Shown here: positions 1 through 6,477 of the stretch, piece by piece
How positions within the stretch are numbered: position 1 is the first letter of the stretch
How the letters are laid out: each line of letters starts with the position of its first letter
NCBI GenBank assembly: GCA_963516005.1
Contig: CAUPYP010000004.1
Coordinates: 1 to 18,839, forward strand
DNA: 18,839 nucleotides
Reading direction: 5' to 3'
From: CAMUQR01 sp963516005
Lineage (GTDB): Bacteria; Patescibacteriota; Saccharimonadia; Saccharimonadales; Saccharimonadaceae
Notes under the pieces: model-generated
What the model was told of the DNA's origin: nothing
Database searches by the model: none
Seen by the model: only the letters and a program-made list of their open reading frames with translations
Made by a program: the position numbers and the translations under genes

Positions 1-2453
1 TGGACGGCTACTGGAGTTAAGGCGTCGGTAGTAGCGTTATTGCCGAGTTGACCATTACTACCCCGACCCCAACAATAGGCTTTGCCGTTAGAGCCAAGAG
101 CGCAGGTATGGTATACGCCAGTAGAAACTTGGGTTAATACCACGCCATTCGGAATTTGGCCTTGATGGACGGCTACTGGAGTTAAGGCGTCGGTAGTAGC
201 GTTATTGCCGAGTTGACCATGATAGCTGTATCCCCAACAATAGGCTTTAGCATCGGAACCTAGGGCACAGGTATGATAATTGCCAGATGTAATTTGAGTT
301 AAGGCGACACCAGCTGGGATTTGCCCTTGATGGACGGCTACTGGAGTTAAGGCGTCGGCAGTAGCGTTATTGCCAAGTCGACCACTACCACCAGCTCCCC
401 AACAATAAGCTTTAGCATCGGAACCTAGGGCACAGGTATGATGAATACCAGTTGCTATTTGGGTTAAACTAACCCCAGCTGGGATTTGCCCTTGATGAAC
501 AGCCACTGGGGTTGAGGAGTTAGTCGTAGTGTTATTGCCGAGTTGACCATCTTCTCCCCGACCCCAACAATAAGCTTTAGCATCGGAACCTAGGGCACAG
601 GTATGATGAATACCAGTTGCTATTTGGGTTAAACTAACCCCAGCTGGGATTTGCCCTTGATGAACAGCCACTGGGGTTGAGGAGTTAGTCGTAGTGTTAT
701 TGCCGAGTTGACCATCTTCTCCCCGACCCCAACAATAAGCTTTAGCATCGGAACCTAGGGCACAGGTATGACGAGATCCGCCATTAACACTCTTCCAGCG
801 CATCGGATCAAGATGATTACCACTAACAGTTAGCTGAGTATTGCCAGTCACTGGACCAGTGGACGGTGTGATACTGGTGATGGTTGGGTTTTGAGGTTGG
901 TAATATTCGTAGGCTTGACTGAGAGTGTGAGTAGTATTATCTGGATTAGTAACAGTGATGTTGACTTTACCGGCAGAGTGGGCTGGCATAGTGATTTCTA
1001 GTTCGTAGGGTGAGATGTATTTGACGGGGACGGGTGTGTTATCTACTTTGACTTGAGTGCTACCGGATGGGATTTGGCCTTGGTGGACGGCGACGGGAGT
1101 GAGAACTTTAGTTGTGGAGTTATTACCAAGCCGACCACCACCTCCACTACCCCAGCAATAAACCTTGCCATCATCAGTTATAACACAATTATGATAGTAC
1201 CCGGCGTCAATCTGTGAAATCATCTTATCGTACGGAATTTCGCCTCGATGCACTGCAATTGGATATACGCTATTAGAAGTAGAACCATCACCAAGCTGTC
1301 CGTCAGAATTATCACCCCAACAATATTCCCGCCGGCTAAAACTAAGAGCGCAAGTATATTGTGAGTTAGCCGTAATATGAGCAATCTCGTTCCATTCTAA
1401 AGTTGACATATTACCTTGACTAACCCCAGTTGGGACAGAGCGATCAGTATATGAACTATTTCCAAGCTGACCACGATAATTATACCCCCAACAATAAGCT
1501 TGATGATTAGACCCAACAGCACAAGTATGCGAGCCACCAACCGCTAATTGAGTTATATATACATTAGTTGGAATTTCACCCTGATGCACAGCAGTTGGGA
1601 CAGATCCGGCACTAGGAGAACCAGAAACAGCGTTCCCAAGCTGACCATGATAATTATGTCCCCAACAATAAGCTTTATAGTTAGACCCTACAGCACAAGT
1701 ATGAGCGTCACCAGCCACTAATTGAGTTATATATACATTAGTTGGAATTTCACCCTGATGCACAGCAGTTGGGACATTCATATGAACAGTTAAGTTATTG
1801 CCAAGCTGGCCATACTGATTATGTCCCCAACAATAAGCTTGATGATTAGACCCAACAGCACAAGTATGCATACTACCCATTGCAAGTTGTTTTATCGTCA
1901 CGCCAGTTGGAATTTCTCCTTGAACTATAGAAACAGGAGTGTGTACGCTTGAATTTGTTCCATTTCCTAGCTGACCAGCAGTATTGGCACCCCAGCAATA
2001 GACCCATTCATTAGAACCAAGAATACAAGTATGTTCATAACCAACAACCACTTTCTTGATCTTCACATCAGCTGGAATCTGACCTTGATAGACAGCACTC
2101 GGAGTCGAAGACTCGTTGGTAGAATTATTACCCAACTGACCATAGTTATTCACACCCCAACAATAAACTTTATTGTCAGATCCTAATGCACAGGAATGAC
2201 CGCCCCCGACAGATATTTGAGTTAGTACAGTTTCCCGTTGAAAATTTTTTCCTCTAATCCGTACTTTATCCCCGCCAGCTGGCGTGCCGATGCGCGGGAA
2301 GACTGATTGGATTTGGAGGCCAGTAGCTTGGGAGGTCTGCGAGCGCTTAATGAAGCTCAGAATCGATAGCGAACCGACGATAATCCCTAGAGACAGTACG
2401 ACTGCCATGAATCGCTTCAGTTTCAAGGGTTTTTTGACTATTTTTTTGAGCAC
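1..2453 (-). CDS. Membrane-anchored surface protein with RCC1 propellers nested in IPT/TIG domains (C-terminus beyond window)
   Basis: No stop is reached before the window edge, leaving 817 codons. I chose the GTG at 2453: GAGGCGAGG precedes it and it adds a basic MLKKIVKKPLKLKR segment before a hydrophobic helix (about residues 16-35), a signal anchor or uncleaved signal peptide. An in-frame ATG lies at 2408. Residues 48-75 look like the first half of an IPT/TIG domain. Residues 76-465 hold seven RCC1 blades of 55-58 residues (core HTCA-LGS-xxx-YCWG-xNxxGQLGN). Residues 466-518 look like the missing second half of the TIG domain, including TMPAHSAGKVNITVTNPD. A second TIG first half (524-549) is followed by five more blades, the last cut by the edge. 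Every blade carries a C-x9-C pair. Secreted RCC1 arrays are common in Saccharibacteria. An extracellular adhesive or binding role is inference; the partner is unknown. The gene is solitary with its own promoter. Confidence 0.88.
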   Translation of the reverse strand, partial: MLKKIVKKPLKLKRFMAVVLSLGIIVGSLSILSFIKRSQTSQATGLQIQSVFPRIGTPAGGDKVRIRGKNFQRETVLTQISVGGGHSCALGSDNKVYCWGVNNYGQLGNNSTNESSTPSAVYQGQIPADVKIKKVVVGYEHTCILGSNEWVYCWGANTAGQLGNGTNSSVHTPVSIVQGEIPTGVTIKQLAMGSMHTCAVGSNHQAYCWGHNQYGQLGNNLTVHMNVPTAVHQGEIPTNVYITQLVAGDAHTCAVGSNYKAYCWGHNYHGQLGNAVSGSPSAGSVPTAVHQGEIPTNVYITQLAVGGSHTCAVGSNHQAYCWGYNYRGQLGNSSYTDRSVPTGVSQGNMSTLEWNEIAHITANSQYTCALSFSRREYCWGDNSDGQLGDGSTSNSVYPIAVHRGEIPYDKMISQIDAGYYHNCVITDDGKVYCWGSGGGGRLGNNSTTKVLTPVAVHQGQIPSGSTQVKVDNTPVPVKYISPYELEITMPAHSAGKVNITVTNPDNTTHTLSQAYEYYQPQNPTITSITPSTGPVTGNTQLTVSGNHLDPMRWKSVNGGSRHTCALGSDAKAYCWGRGEDGQLGNNTTTNSSTPVAVHQGQIPAGVSLTQIATGIHHTCALGSDAKAYCWGRGEDGQLGNNTTTNSSTPVAVHQGQIPAGVSLTQIATGIHHTCALGSDAKAYCWGAGGSGRLGNNATADALTPVAVHQGQIPAGVALTQITSGNYHTCALGSDAKAYCWGYSYHGQLGNNATTDALTPVAVHQGQIPNGVVLTQVSTGVYHTCALGSNGKAYCWGRGSNGQLGNNATTDALTPVAV
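397..771. repeat. Perfect 210-bp direct repeat at 165-bp period inside the RCC1 array
   Basis: Bases 397-606 and 562-771 are identical base for base, offset by 165 bp (55 codons, one RCC1 blade). Identity stops abruptly at both ends: 396 versus 561 and 607 versus 772 differ. Blades 8 and 9 are therefore nearly the same at DNA level. The flanking blades share shorter identical blocks at the same period, for example 1-55 with 166-220. This is the signature of recent in-frame blade duplication or gene conversion. Confidence 0.93.
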
Positions 2454-2484
2454 GCCTCGCCTCTCATGTTTAGTTTATTTTTAA

Positions 2485-2515
2485 ATTATAGCACAAGCAT
2501 TTTGTAAATACAAAA
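2485..2515 (-). promoter_or_regulatory. Extended -10 promoter and palindrome upstream of the RCC1 surface gene
   Basis: On the minus strand TGCTATAAT forms an extended -10 (hexamer at 2485-2490), about 30 bp before the GTG start. No good -35 is present. Immediately upstream, 2500-2515 is a perfect inverted repeat, TTTTGTA-AA-TACAAAA. It could be an operator in the -35 zone or the hairpin of a weak terminator for the PAP2 gene, whose stop is at 2539. Confidence 0.5.
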
Positions 2516-2538
2516 CCCACTACCACCACTAGATATTT

Positions 2539-3069
2539 TTAAAGAATTGACATCACCGCAAAAACACCTATCATCGCCAAGCCTAGCATCCAGCCAGCCA
2601 ACACATCAATCAGATAATGTGCTCCGAGATACACCCGCGAAATGCCTATTAAAAACACTAATATTGGCGTCAAAGCCGTTGTTATCATCACTAGCCACAT
2701 CGGCGCACCGAGATGTACCAGCACCAGCACTGCGCCATACCACAGCACCAACCCTACCGCTGCATGCCCGCTCGGAAAACTATACTTCGAGAACTTCATT
2801 TGACGCGCATAAGCTGTATTCGGTCGCGCTTTGCGAAAAATATGTTTCAGAACCGTCACTGTCAAAAAAGTCACCAGCACCAATAGCGCCAATTTGAAGA
2901 TAATCGGCTTCTTGGCTAACCAGCCAATCACTGCAAAAATCAACCCTGCTATACTCACGAACGCCGGCCCCGCCAAACCCGTAATCACCGTCATTGGCCA
3001 GCGCCAAGACCGAGGCAATCGCAAAATCGCCTGACGCGCTACACTGTAGAGTTTGGTGATTGTCTTCAT
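2539..3069 (-). CDS. PAP2-family membrane phosphatase
   Basis: A 176-residue integral membrane protein with the three PAP2 signature motifs: K75-x6-R82-P83, P99-S-G-H102, and S144-R145-x5-H151-x3-D155. H102 and H151 are the expected catalytic histidines and D155 completes the charge relay. Hydrophobic segments lie at about 27-50, 57-75, 104-119, 122-142 and 154-174. Family members dephosphorylate lipid phosphates such as phosphatidate, phosphatidylglycerophosphate or undecaprenyl pyrophosphate at the outer membrane face. The substrate cannot be chosen from sequence; cell-wall lipid carrier recycling is plausible. The ATG at 3069 has no visible Shine-Dalgarno. A TACAAT hexamer at 3077-3082 on the minus strand would give an almost leaderless transcript. 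The dnaK terminator lies just upstream, so read-through expression is also possible. Confidence 0.93.
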   Translation of the reverse strand: MKTITKLYSVARQAILRLPRSWRWPMTVITGLAGPAFVSIAGLIFAVIGWLAKKPIIFKLALLVLVTFLTVTVLKHIFRKARPNTAYARQMKFSKYSFPSGHAAVGLVLWYGAVLVLVHLGAPMWLVMITTALTPILVFLIGISRVYLGAHYLIDVLAGWMLGLAMIGVFAVMSIL

Positions 3070-3121
3070 TGCTATTATTGTAACAAATTAACCATAAAAA
3101 ATATAGCATTTTGGTATTTTA

Positions 3122-3154
3122 AAAACACCCCGACATTTCTGCGCGAGGTGTTTT
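3122..3154. terminator. Rho-independent terminator downstream of dnaK
   Basis: Inverted repeat AAAACACC (3122-3129) with GGTGTTTT (3147-3154), extended by two inner G-C pairs after one mismatch. It lies 28 bp after the dnaK stop. On the minus strand the stem ends in GTGTTTTT, and a poly-A/T arrangement on both sides would allow bidirectional function. Confidence 0.75.
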
Positions 3155-3181
3155 AGTTATTTTAAGAATTAAGCCGATACT

Positions 3182-5065
3182 TTATTTATCGTTAACGACT
3201 TCACCTTCAACCGCTTCATCTTCTTTGGAATCGGCTTTCTTGTCGGTGTTTTTCGCATCTTCAGCTTGAGCTTGATACATTTTGGCACCGATTGGCATGA
3301 TGGCGTCTTGCAGAGCTTTGGCAGCTTTTTCGAGTTCGTCTTTATCATCAGAATTTTGATGAGCTTTAGCTTCCTCGACAGCTTTTTTGATCGCGTCTTT
3401 ATCCTCGTCCGAAATCTTATCTTTGAACTCATCTGGCATTTTTTCAGCTTGATAGATGGCGTTTTCGAGAGCATTGCGTGCATCAATCGCTTCACGCTTT
3501 TTCTTATCTTCATCAGCGTGTAATTCAGCGTCTTTTTGGGCTTTTTCGATATCTTCTTTACTCATATTACCAGAGTTTTGGATAGTAATCGATTGCTCTT
3601 TGCCGGTGCCTTTATCTTTGGCCGTCACGTTCAAAATACCGTTAGCGTCAAGGTTGAAAGTCACTTCAATTTGTGGCACACCACGAGGCGCTGGCGCAAT
3701 GCCGTCCAGGATAAACCGACCGAGTGATTTATTGTCCGTAGCCATTTCGCGCTCACCCTGCAACACATGAATCTCGACTTGTGGCTGATTATCCGCAGCG
3801 GTTGAAAAGACTTGTGATTTTGAGGTTGGAATGGTAGTGTTACGCTCAATCAATTTCGTTGACACGCCACCCATGGTTTCGATACCGAGCGACAGCGGAG
3901 TCACGTCGAGCAATAACACGTCTTTAACATCACCAGCCAACACGCCACCTTGAATCGCTGCGCCAACTGCCACCACTTCGTCTGGGTTAACGCCTTTCAT
4001 TGGTTCTTTGCCGAATAATTCCTTGACTTTATCAACCACGGCTGGCATACGGGTCATACCACCGACCAGCACCACTTCGTTGATGTCGCTTGGAGTTAGT
4101 TTCGCATCCTTGAGGGCTTTTTGAACCGGCTCAGCTAGTTTGTCGATCAGATCAGACACCATTTCAACTAATTTAGCGCGAGTTAGTTTGTATTCAAAGT
4201 GAATTGGACCATCTTCACCAGCGGTAATAAATGGCAGGTTGATTTCGACTTCAGTAGTTGATGATAGCTCTTTTTTAGCTTTTTCGGCTTCGTCTTTAAG
4301 ACGTTGCATCGCTGAATTATCTTTGGTTAAATCAATGCCGTATTCTTTTTTAAACTCATCAACAAAATGATTAACGATGCGGTTATCAAAGTCTTCACCA
4401 CCGAGGTGGGTATCACCGTTAGTTGATTTAACTTCAAACACACCGTCACCCAACTCCAGCACTGACACGTCAAACGTACCACCACCAAGGTCGAAGACCA
4501 CGATTTGTTCGTCTTTTTTACCCTCGAGGCCGTAGGCTAGCGCGGCTGCAGTTGGTTCGTTAATAATACGCTTAACTTCCAGGCCAGCGATTTTACCAGC
4601 GTCTTTAGTAGCTTGACGTTGCGAGTCATCGAAGTACGCAGGAACAGTAATAACCGCTTCGGTGACTTTTTCGCCCAGAAAAGCTTCGGCATCAGCTTTG
4701 ATTTTGCTGAGAATCATGGCTGAGACTTCTTCTGGTGTGTATTCTTTACCGTCCATTACCACAGCGACGCCATTGCCTTTTTTGACAATTTCGTAAGGTG
4801 AAATACCGAGGTCGTTTTGGACTTCTTTGTCGCTAAATTTACGACCGATCAAGCGCTTCACGCCATAAATGGTGTTTTTCGGGTTGGTGACGCGTTGACG
4901 TTGCGCCAATTTACCGACGAGGCGCTCACCTTTTTTGCTGATAGCCACTACACTTGGCGTGGTGCGATCACCTTCAGCGTTGGTAATAACTTCTGGTTTA
5001 CCGGCTACCATATAGGCAAAAGCACTGTTGGTAGTACCGAGGTCAATTCCGATAATTTTTCCCAT
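3182..5065 (-). CDS. dnaK: Molecular chaperone DnaK (Hsp70)
   Basis: A full-length 627-residue Hsp70, the ATP-driven cytoplasmic chaperone that works with DnaJ and GrpE. The nucleotide-binding domain opens with GIDLGTTNS (6-14) and has the catalytic Lys70 and the phosphate loops at DLGGGTFDVS (192-201) and GGMTRMP (335-341). The DVLLLDVTPLSLG linker (382-394) leads to the beta substrate-binding domain. A charged helical lid follows, ending in an acidic EDEAVEGEVVNDK tail. The ATG at 5065 has an AAGGAG Shine-Dalgarno. Unlike many bacteria, neither grpE, dnaJ nor hrcA adjoins it: the next gene upstream is unrelated and the downstream gene is a PAP2 phosphatase behind a terminator. Two CIRCE operators at the promoter imply HrcA repression with heat-shock release. 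Confidence 0.99.
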   Translation of the reverse strand: MGKIIGIDLGTTNSAFAYMVAGKPEVITNAEGDRTTPSVVAISKKGERLVGKLAQRQRVTNPKNTIYGVKRLIGRKFSDKEVQNDLGISPYEIVKKGNGVAVVMDGKEYTPEEVSAMILSKIKADAEAFLGEKVTEAVITVPAYFDDSQRQATKDAGKIAGLEVKRIINEPTAAALAYGLEGKKDEQIVVFDLGGGTFDVSVLELGDGVFEVKSTNGDTHLGGEDFDNRIVNHFVDEFKKEYGIDLTKDNSAMQRLKDEAEKAKKELSSTTEVEINLPFITAGEDGPIHFEYKLTRAKLVEMVSDLIDKLAEPVQKALKDAKLTPSDINEVVLVGGMTRMPAVVDKVKELFGKEPMKGVNPDEVVAVGAAIQGGVLAGDVKDVLLLDVTPLSLGIETMGGVSTKLIERNTTIPTSKSQVFSTAADNQPQVEIHVLQGEREMATDNKSLGRFILDGIAPAPRGVPQIEVTFNLDANGILNVTAKDKGTGKEQSITIQNSGNMSKEDIEKAQKDAELHADEDKKKREAIDARNALENAIYQAEKMPDEFKDKISDEDKDAIKKAVEEAKAHQNSDDKDELEKAAKALQDAIMPIGAKMYQAQAEDAKNTDKKADSKEDEAVEGEVVNDK

Positions 5066-5163
5066 ATTTTTCTCCTTTTTTTTGAATTATTTAATAAAAC
5101 TTCTTGAACTTATTCATATATTATATAAAGAACGAGTGTGGTTAGAAACTCTGCTGGCTGATT

Positions 5164-5190
5164 TTAGCAATCTAGCCTAACGAGTGCTAA
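5164..5190. promoter_or_regulatory. CIRCE operator 1 (HrcA site), start-proximal
   Basis: TTAGCAATC-N9-GAGTGCTAA, one mismatch from the CIRCE consensus TTAGCACTC-N9-GAGTGCTAA. It begins a few bases downstream of the predicted dnaK transcription start, so it would lie in the 5' leader. CIRCE is the operator of the heat-shock repressor HrcA. HrcA itself is not encoded in this window. Confidence 0.9.
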
Positions 5191-5200
5191 TCATGTATCC

Positions 5201-5229
5201 ATTGTAGCTAATTAGCACTCTAATGTCAA
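5201..5229 (-). promoter_or_regulatory. dnaK sigma-70-type promoter
   Basis: On the minus strand a perfect -35 TTGACA (5224-5229) is separated by exactly 17 bp from TACAAT (5201-5206), placing transcription start near 5194. The leader to the dnaK ATG would be about 129 nt. The core promoter sits between and partly under two CIRCE elements. Confidence 0.85.
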
Positions 5230-5238
5230 GACTGCTAA
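5212..5238. promoter_or_regulatory. CIRCE operator 2 (HrcA site), overlapping the -35
   Basis: TTAGCACTC-N9-GACTGCTAA, again one mismatch from consensus, this time in the other half-site. It covers the -35 hexamer and the upstream half of the spacer. The centre-to-centre distance to the other CIRCE is 48 bp. Confidence 0.9.
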
Positions 5239-5274
5239 TTGTAGATTTTTCATTAAAATTATGTTGTAATAAAA

Positions 5275-5297
5275 AAGTCTGCCTATTTGGCAGACTT
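5275..5297 (-). terminator. Rho-independent terminator overlapping the end of the upstream ORF
   Basis: Perfect 9-bp stem AAGTCTGCC (5275-5283) / GGCAGACTT (5289-5297) with a 5-nt loop, followed on the minus strand by a run of T residues (5271-5276). The first arm lies inside the last codons of the 5283-5900 gene (KSAK repeat) and the stop codon is in the loop. It isolates that gene from dnaK. Confidence 0.92.
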
Positions 5298-5900
5298 AGC
5301 AGACTTGGGAGTCATAAGCGTCAAGAATGTGTCGAGATTGAACGTCTCAGTCACGTCTTTCTTGTTTTGGCCTTGCTTTTTACGCTCACCTCCATTGTGT
5401 TTATAGGCGCCGTACGCTCTCCTAAACACCCTCTTTCGACTAAATACAATTCCATAATGACCATGTTTAGCATCATCAGCTACGCTCTTACCTTTATATG
5501 GGTAAAGATGAATCGTGTCAGTATCTAGTGATGTACTAAAGTCAAAACCATTCTTTTCAAGACTCTTTAAATCGAAAAATATAATTAAAAAGTCACGCAT
5601 TCTATTCTCATACTTCTCAATATCTTCTGCAATAGAAAATTCTGTCGCATGAAGTCTGGTCATTTCTTTAGTGTGCATTTTCGACTGCTTACTCTGTTGT
5701 TTAATATCGATAATATTCTTCATTCTCTGAGCATTTATTACATCACAATTCGCTAATTTGGTATACATAGCCAGTTCTCGAATTATTTTATCTTTAGTAA
5801 TGGTAAGCTCTTCACGTAGCCCCATTATTACCTTGGCTAATACACACAAGGCCTCATAACGCTTGTCTGCGCCCAATTGATTAAATTCCTTCTTTTTCAC
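5283..5900 (-). CDS. Unrecognised 205-residue basic protein
   Basis: I do not recognise this family. The start is GTG at 5900 rather than the out-of-frame ATG just before it, because AAAGGAGGTGAT (5906-5917) matches the anti-Shine-Dalgarno almost fully at good spacing. No signal peptide or membrane helix is visible. Residues 1-75 are mainly helical and rich in Lys, Glu and Gln. Residues 76-110 continue as a charged helix (EFSIAEDIEKYENRMRDFLIIFFDL). Residues 115-165 look like a small beta-rich unit (DTDTIHLYPYKGK, HYGIVFSRKRVFRRAYGAY). The tail is Lys-rich and ends in a KSAKSAK repeat formed by the terminator stem. It is monocistronic, with its own promoter (TTGCGC-16-TATAAT) and terminator, between dnaK and a divergent surface operon. 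A nucleic-acid-associated role would only be a guess from its charge. Confidence 0.8.
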   Translation of the reverse strand: MKKKEFNQLGADKRYEALCVLAKVIMGLREELTITKDKIIRELAMYTKLANCDVINAQRMKNIIDIKQQSKQSKMHTKEMTRLHATEFSIAEDIEKYENRMRDFLIIFFDLKSLEKNGFDFSTSLDTDTIHLYPYKGKSVADDAKHGHYGIVFSRKRVFRRAYGAYKHNGGERKKQGQNKKDVTETFNLDTFLTLMTPKSAKSAK

Positions 5901-5938
5901 ATCGCATCACCTCCTTTTTGTGTGAAAAAGTTATTTAA

Positions 5939-5966
5939 ATTATACCATATTTTATACATAGCGCAA
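5939..5966 (-). promoter_or_regulatory. Predicted promoter for the 5283-5900 gene
   Basis: Minus strand TTGCGC (5961-5966), 16-bp spacer, TATAAT (5939-5944), about 40 bp before the GTG start. The same TTGCGC -35 appears before the gene at 8998-9966. Confidence 0.5.
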
Positions 5967-5980
5967 TGCTTTGACTTTTG

Positions 5981-5986
5981 TATAAT
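5981..5986 (+). promoter_or_regulatory. Predicted -10 box for the 6007-8985 operon
   Basis: A consensus TATAAT at 5981-5986 lies 20 bp before the ATG at 6007, implying a leader of about 14 nt. No good -35 is seen at 16-18 bp. No Shine-Dalgarno fits in the short leader, so the first gene may be translated from a near-leaderless message. Confidence 0.4.
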
Positions 5987-6006
5987 GTTTATGGTTTAAT
6001 TGATTT

Positions 6007-6477
6007 ATGGCACGCCCATTGCAAGCTTCTAGTCAAGTATCATCACGACCGCTTCGGAAGTGCGTCTTAATATGGCTCAGGAATATCTTGCTAGCGTTTT
6101 TCTTAATTATCTTATTAATGATGATATTTGTCGGAGTTGAGACCTGGCGCCGCCAGCAATCCGCTCTATCCATCCTCGGCAACGACCCGATTATGAGCAA
6201 GCAATTATTAAATCTGAAATTTATTAAACAAGAGGTGAAGGTAAACCCAGTTCTCCTCAACTGGAAACCAACTTCGCCCGAAGTTATTAATTATTTTGAA
6301 GCTGATGGCGATCAGCGAGCGGTTTTTGACCGGCTTGTGAAATTTGCGCAGGAGAATGGGTGGAAAGATAGAACTATTGATATGGAAGGAGAGCCACTCT
6401 ATTTTTCAGCCAGCAAGAATCAGACAACAATCAAAATATACATACAAGATAATAAAATAACCATACAAAGGAGTTAA
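6007..6477 (+). CDS. Small single-pass membrane protein, first gene of the surface operon
   Basis: 156 residues, family not recognised. A basic N-terminus (1-18, RPLRK) precedes one long hydrophobic helix at about 19-44 (VLIWLRNILLAFFLIILLMM), so the remaining ~110 residues are probably outside the cell. That part contains LNLKFIKQEVKVNPVLLNW, then a helical stretch around 100-115 (RAVFDRLVKFAQENGW) and two beta-like segments at the end. There is no cysteine beyond Cys19 near the membrane. Its TAA is followed directly by the ATG of the 835-residue SGNH/vWA protein, whose Shine-Dalgarno (AAAGGAG) lies inside this gene's end. The two are therefore translationally coupled, which suggests they work together, perhaps as an accessory or chaperone for the large protein (inference). 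Confidence 0.8.
   Translation: MARPLQASSQVSSRPLRKCVLIWLRNILLAFFLIILLMMIFVGVETWRRQQSALSILGNDPIMSKQLLNLKFIKQEVKVNPVLLNWKPTSPEVINYFEADGDQRAVFDRLVKFAQENGWKDRTIDMEGEPLYFSASKNQTTIKIYIQDNKITIQRS

Noticed and set aside
1..2240. CRISPR array or intergenic satellite at the window start
   Set aside because: The 165-bp periodicity is in frame and encodes RCC1 blades with conserved His, Cys, Trp and Gly residues; there are no short identical repeats with unique spacers.
2284..2484. Plus-strand frame of 66 codons over the RCC1 gene start
   Set aside because: Antisense to the signal anchor and TIG start of the RCC1 gene; no ribosome site or family resemblance.
5182..5220. GAGTGCTAA-N21-TTAGCACTC read as one everted CIRCE-like element
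   Set aside because: Each half-site pairs better with an outer partner at the canonical 9-bp spacing, giving two normal CIRCE elements (5164-5190 and 5212-5238).
5223..5528. Plus-strand frame of 101 codons across the dnaK control region
   Set aside because: No ribosome site; it overlaps the dnaK -35/CIRCE and lies antisense to the 5283-5900 gene, which has a strong Shine-Dalgarno, promoter and terminator.
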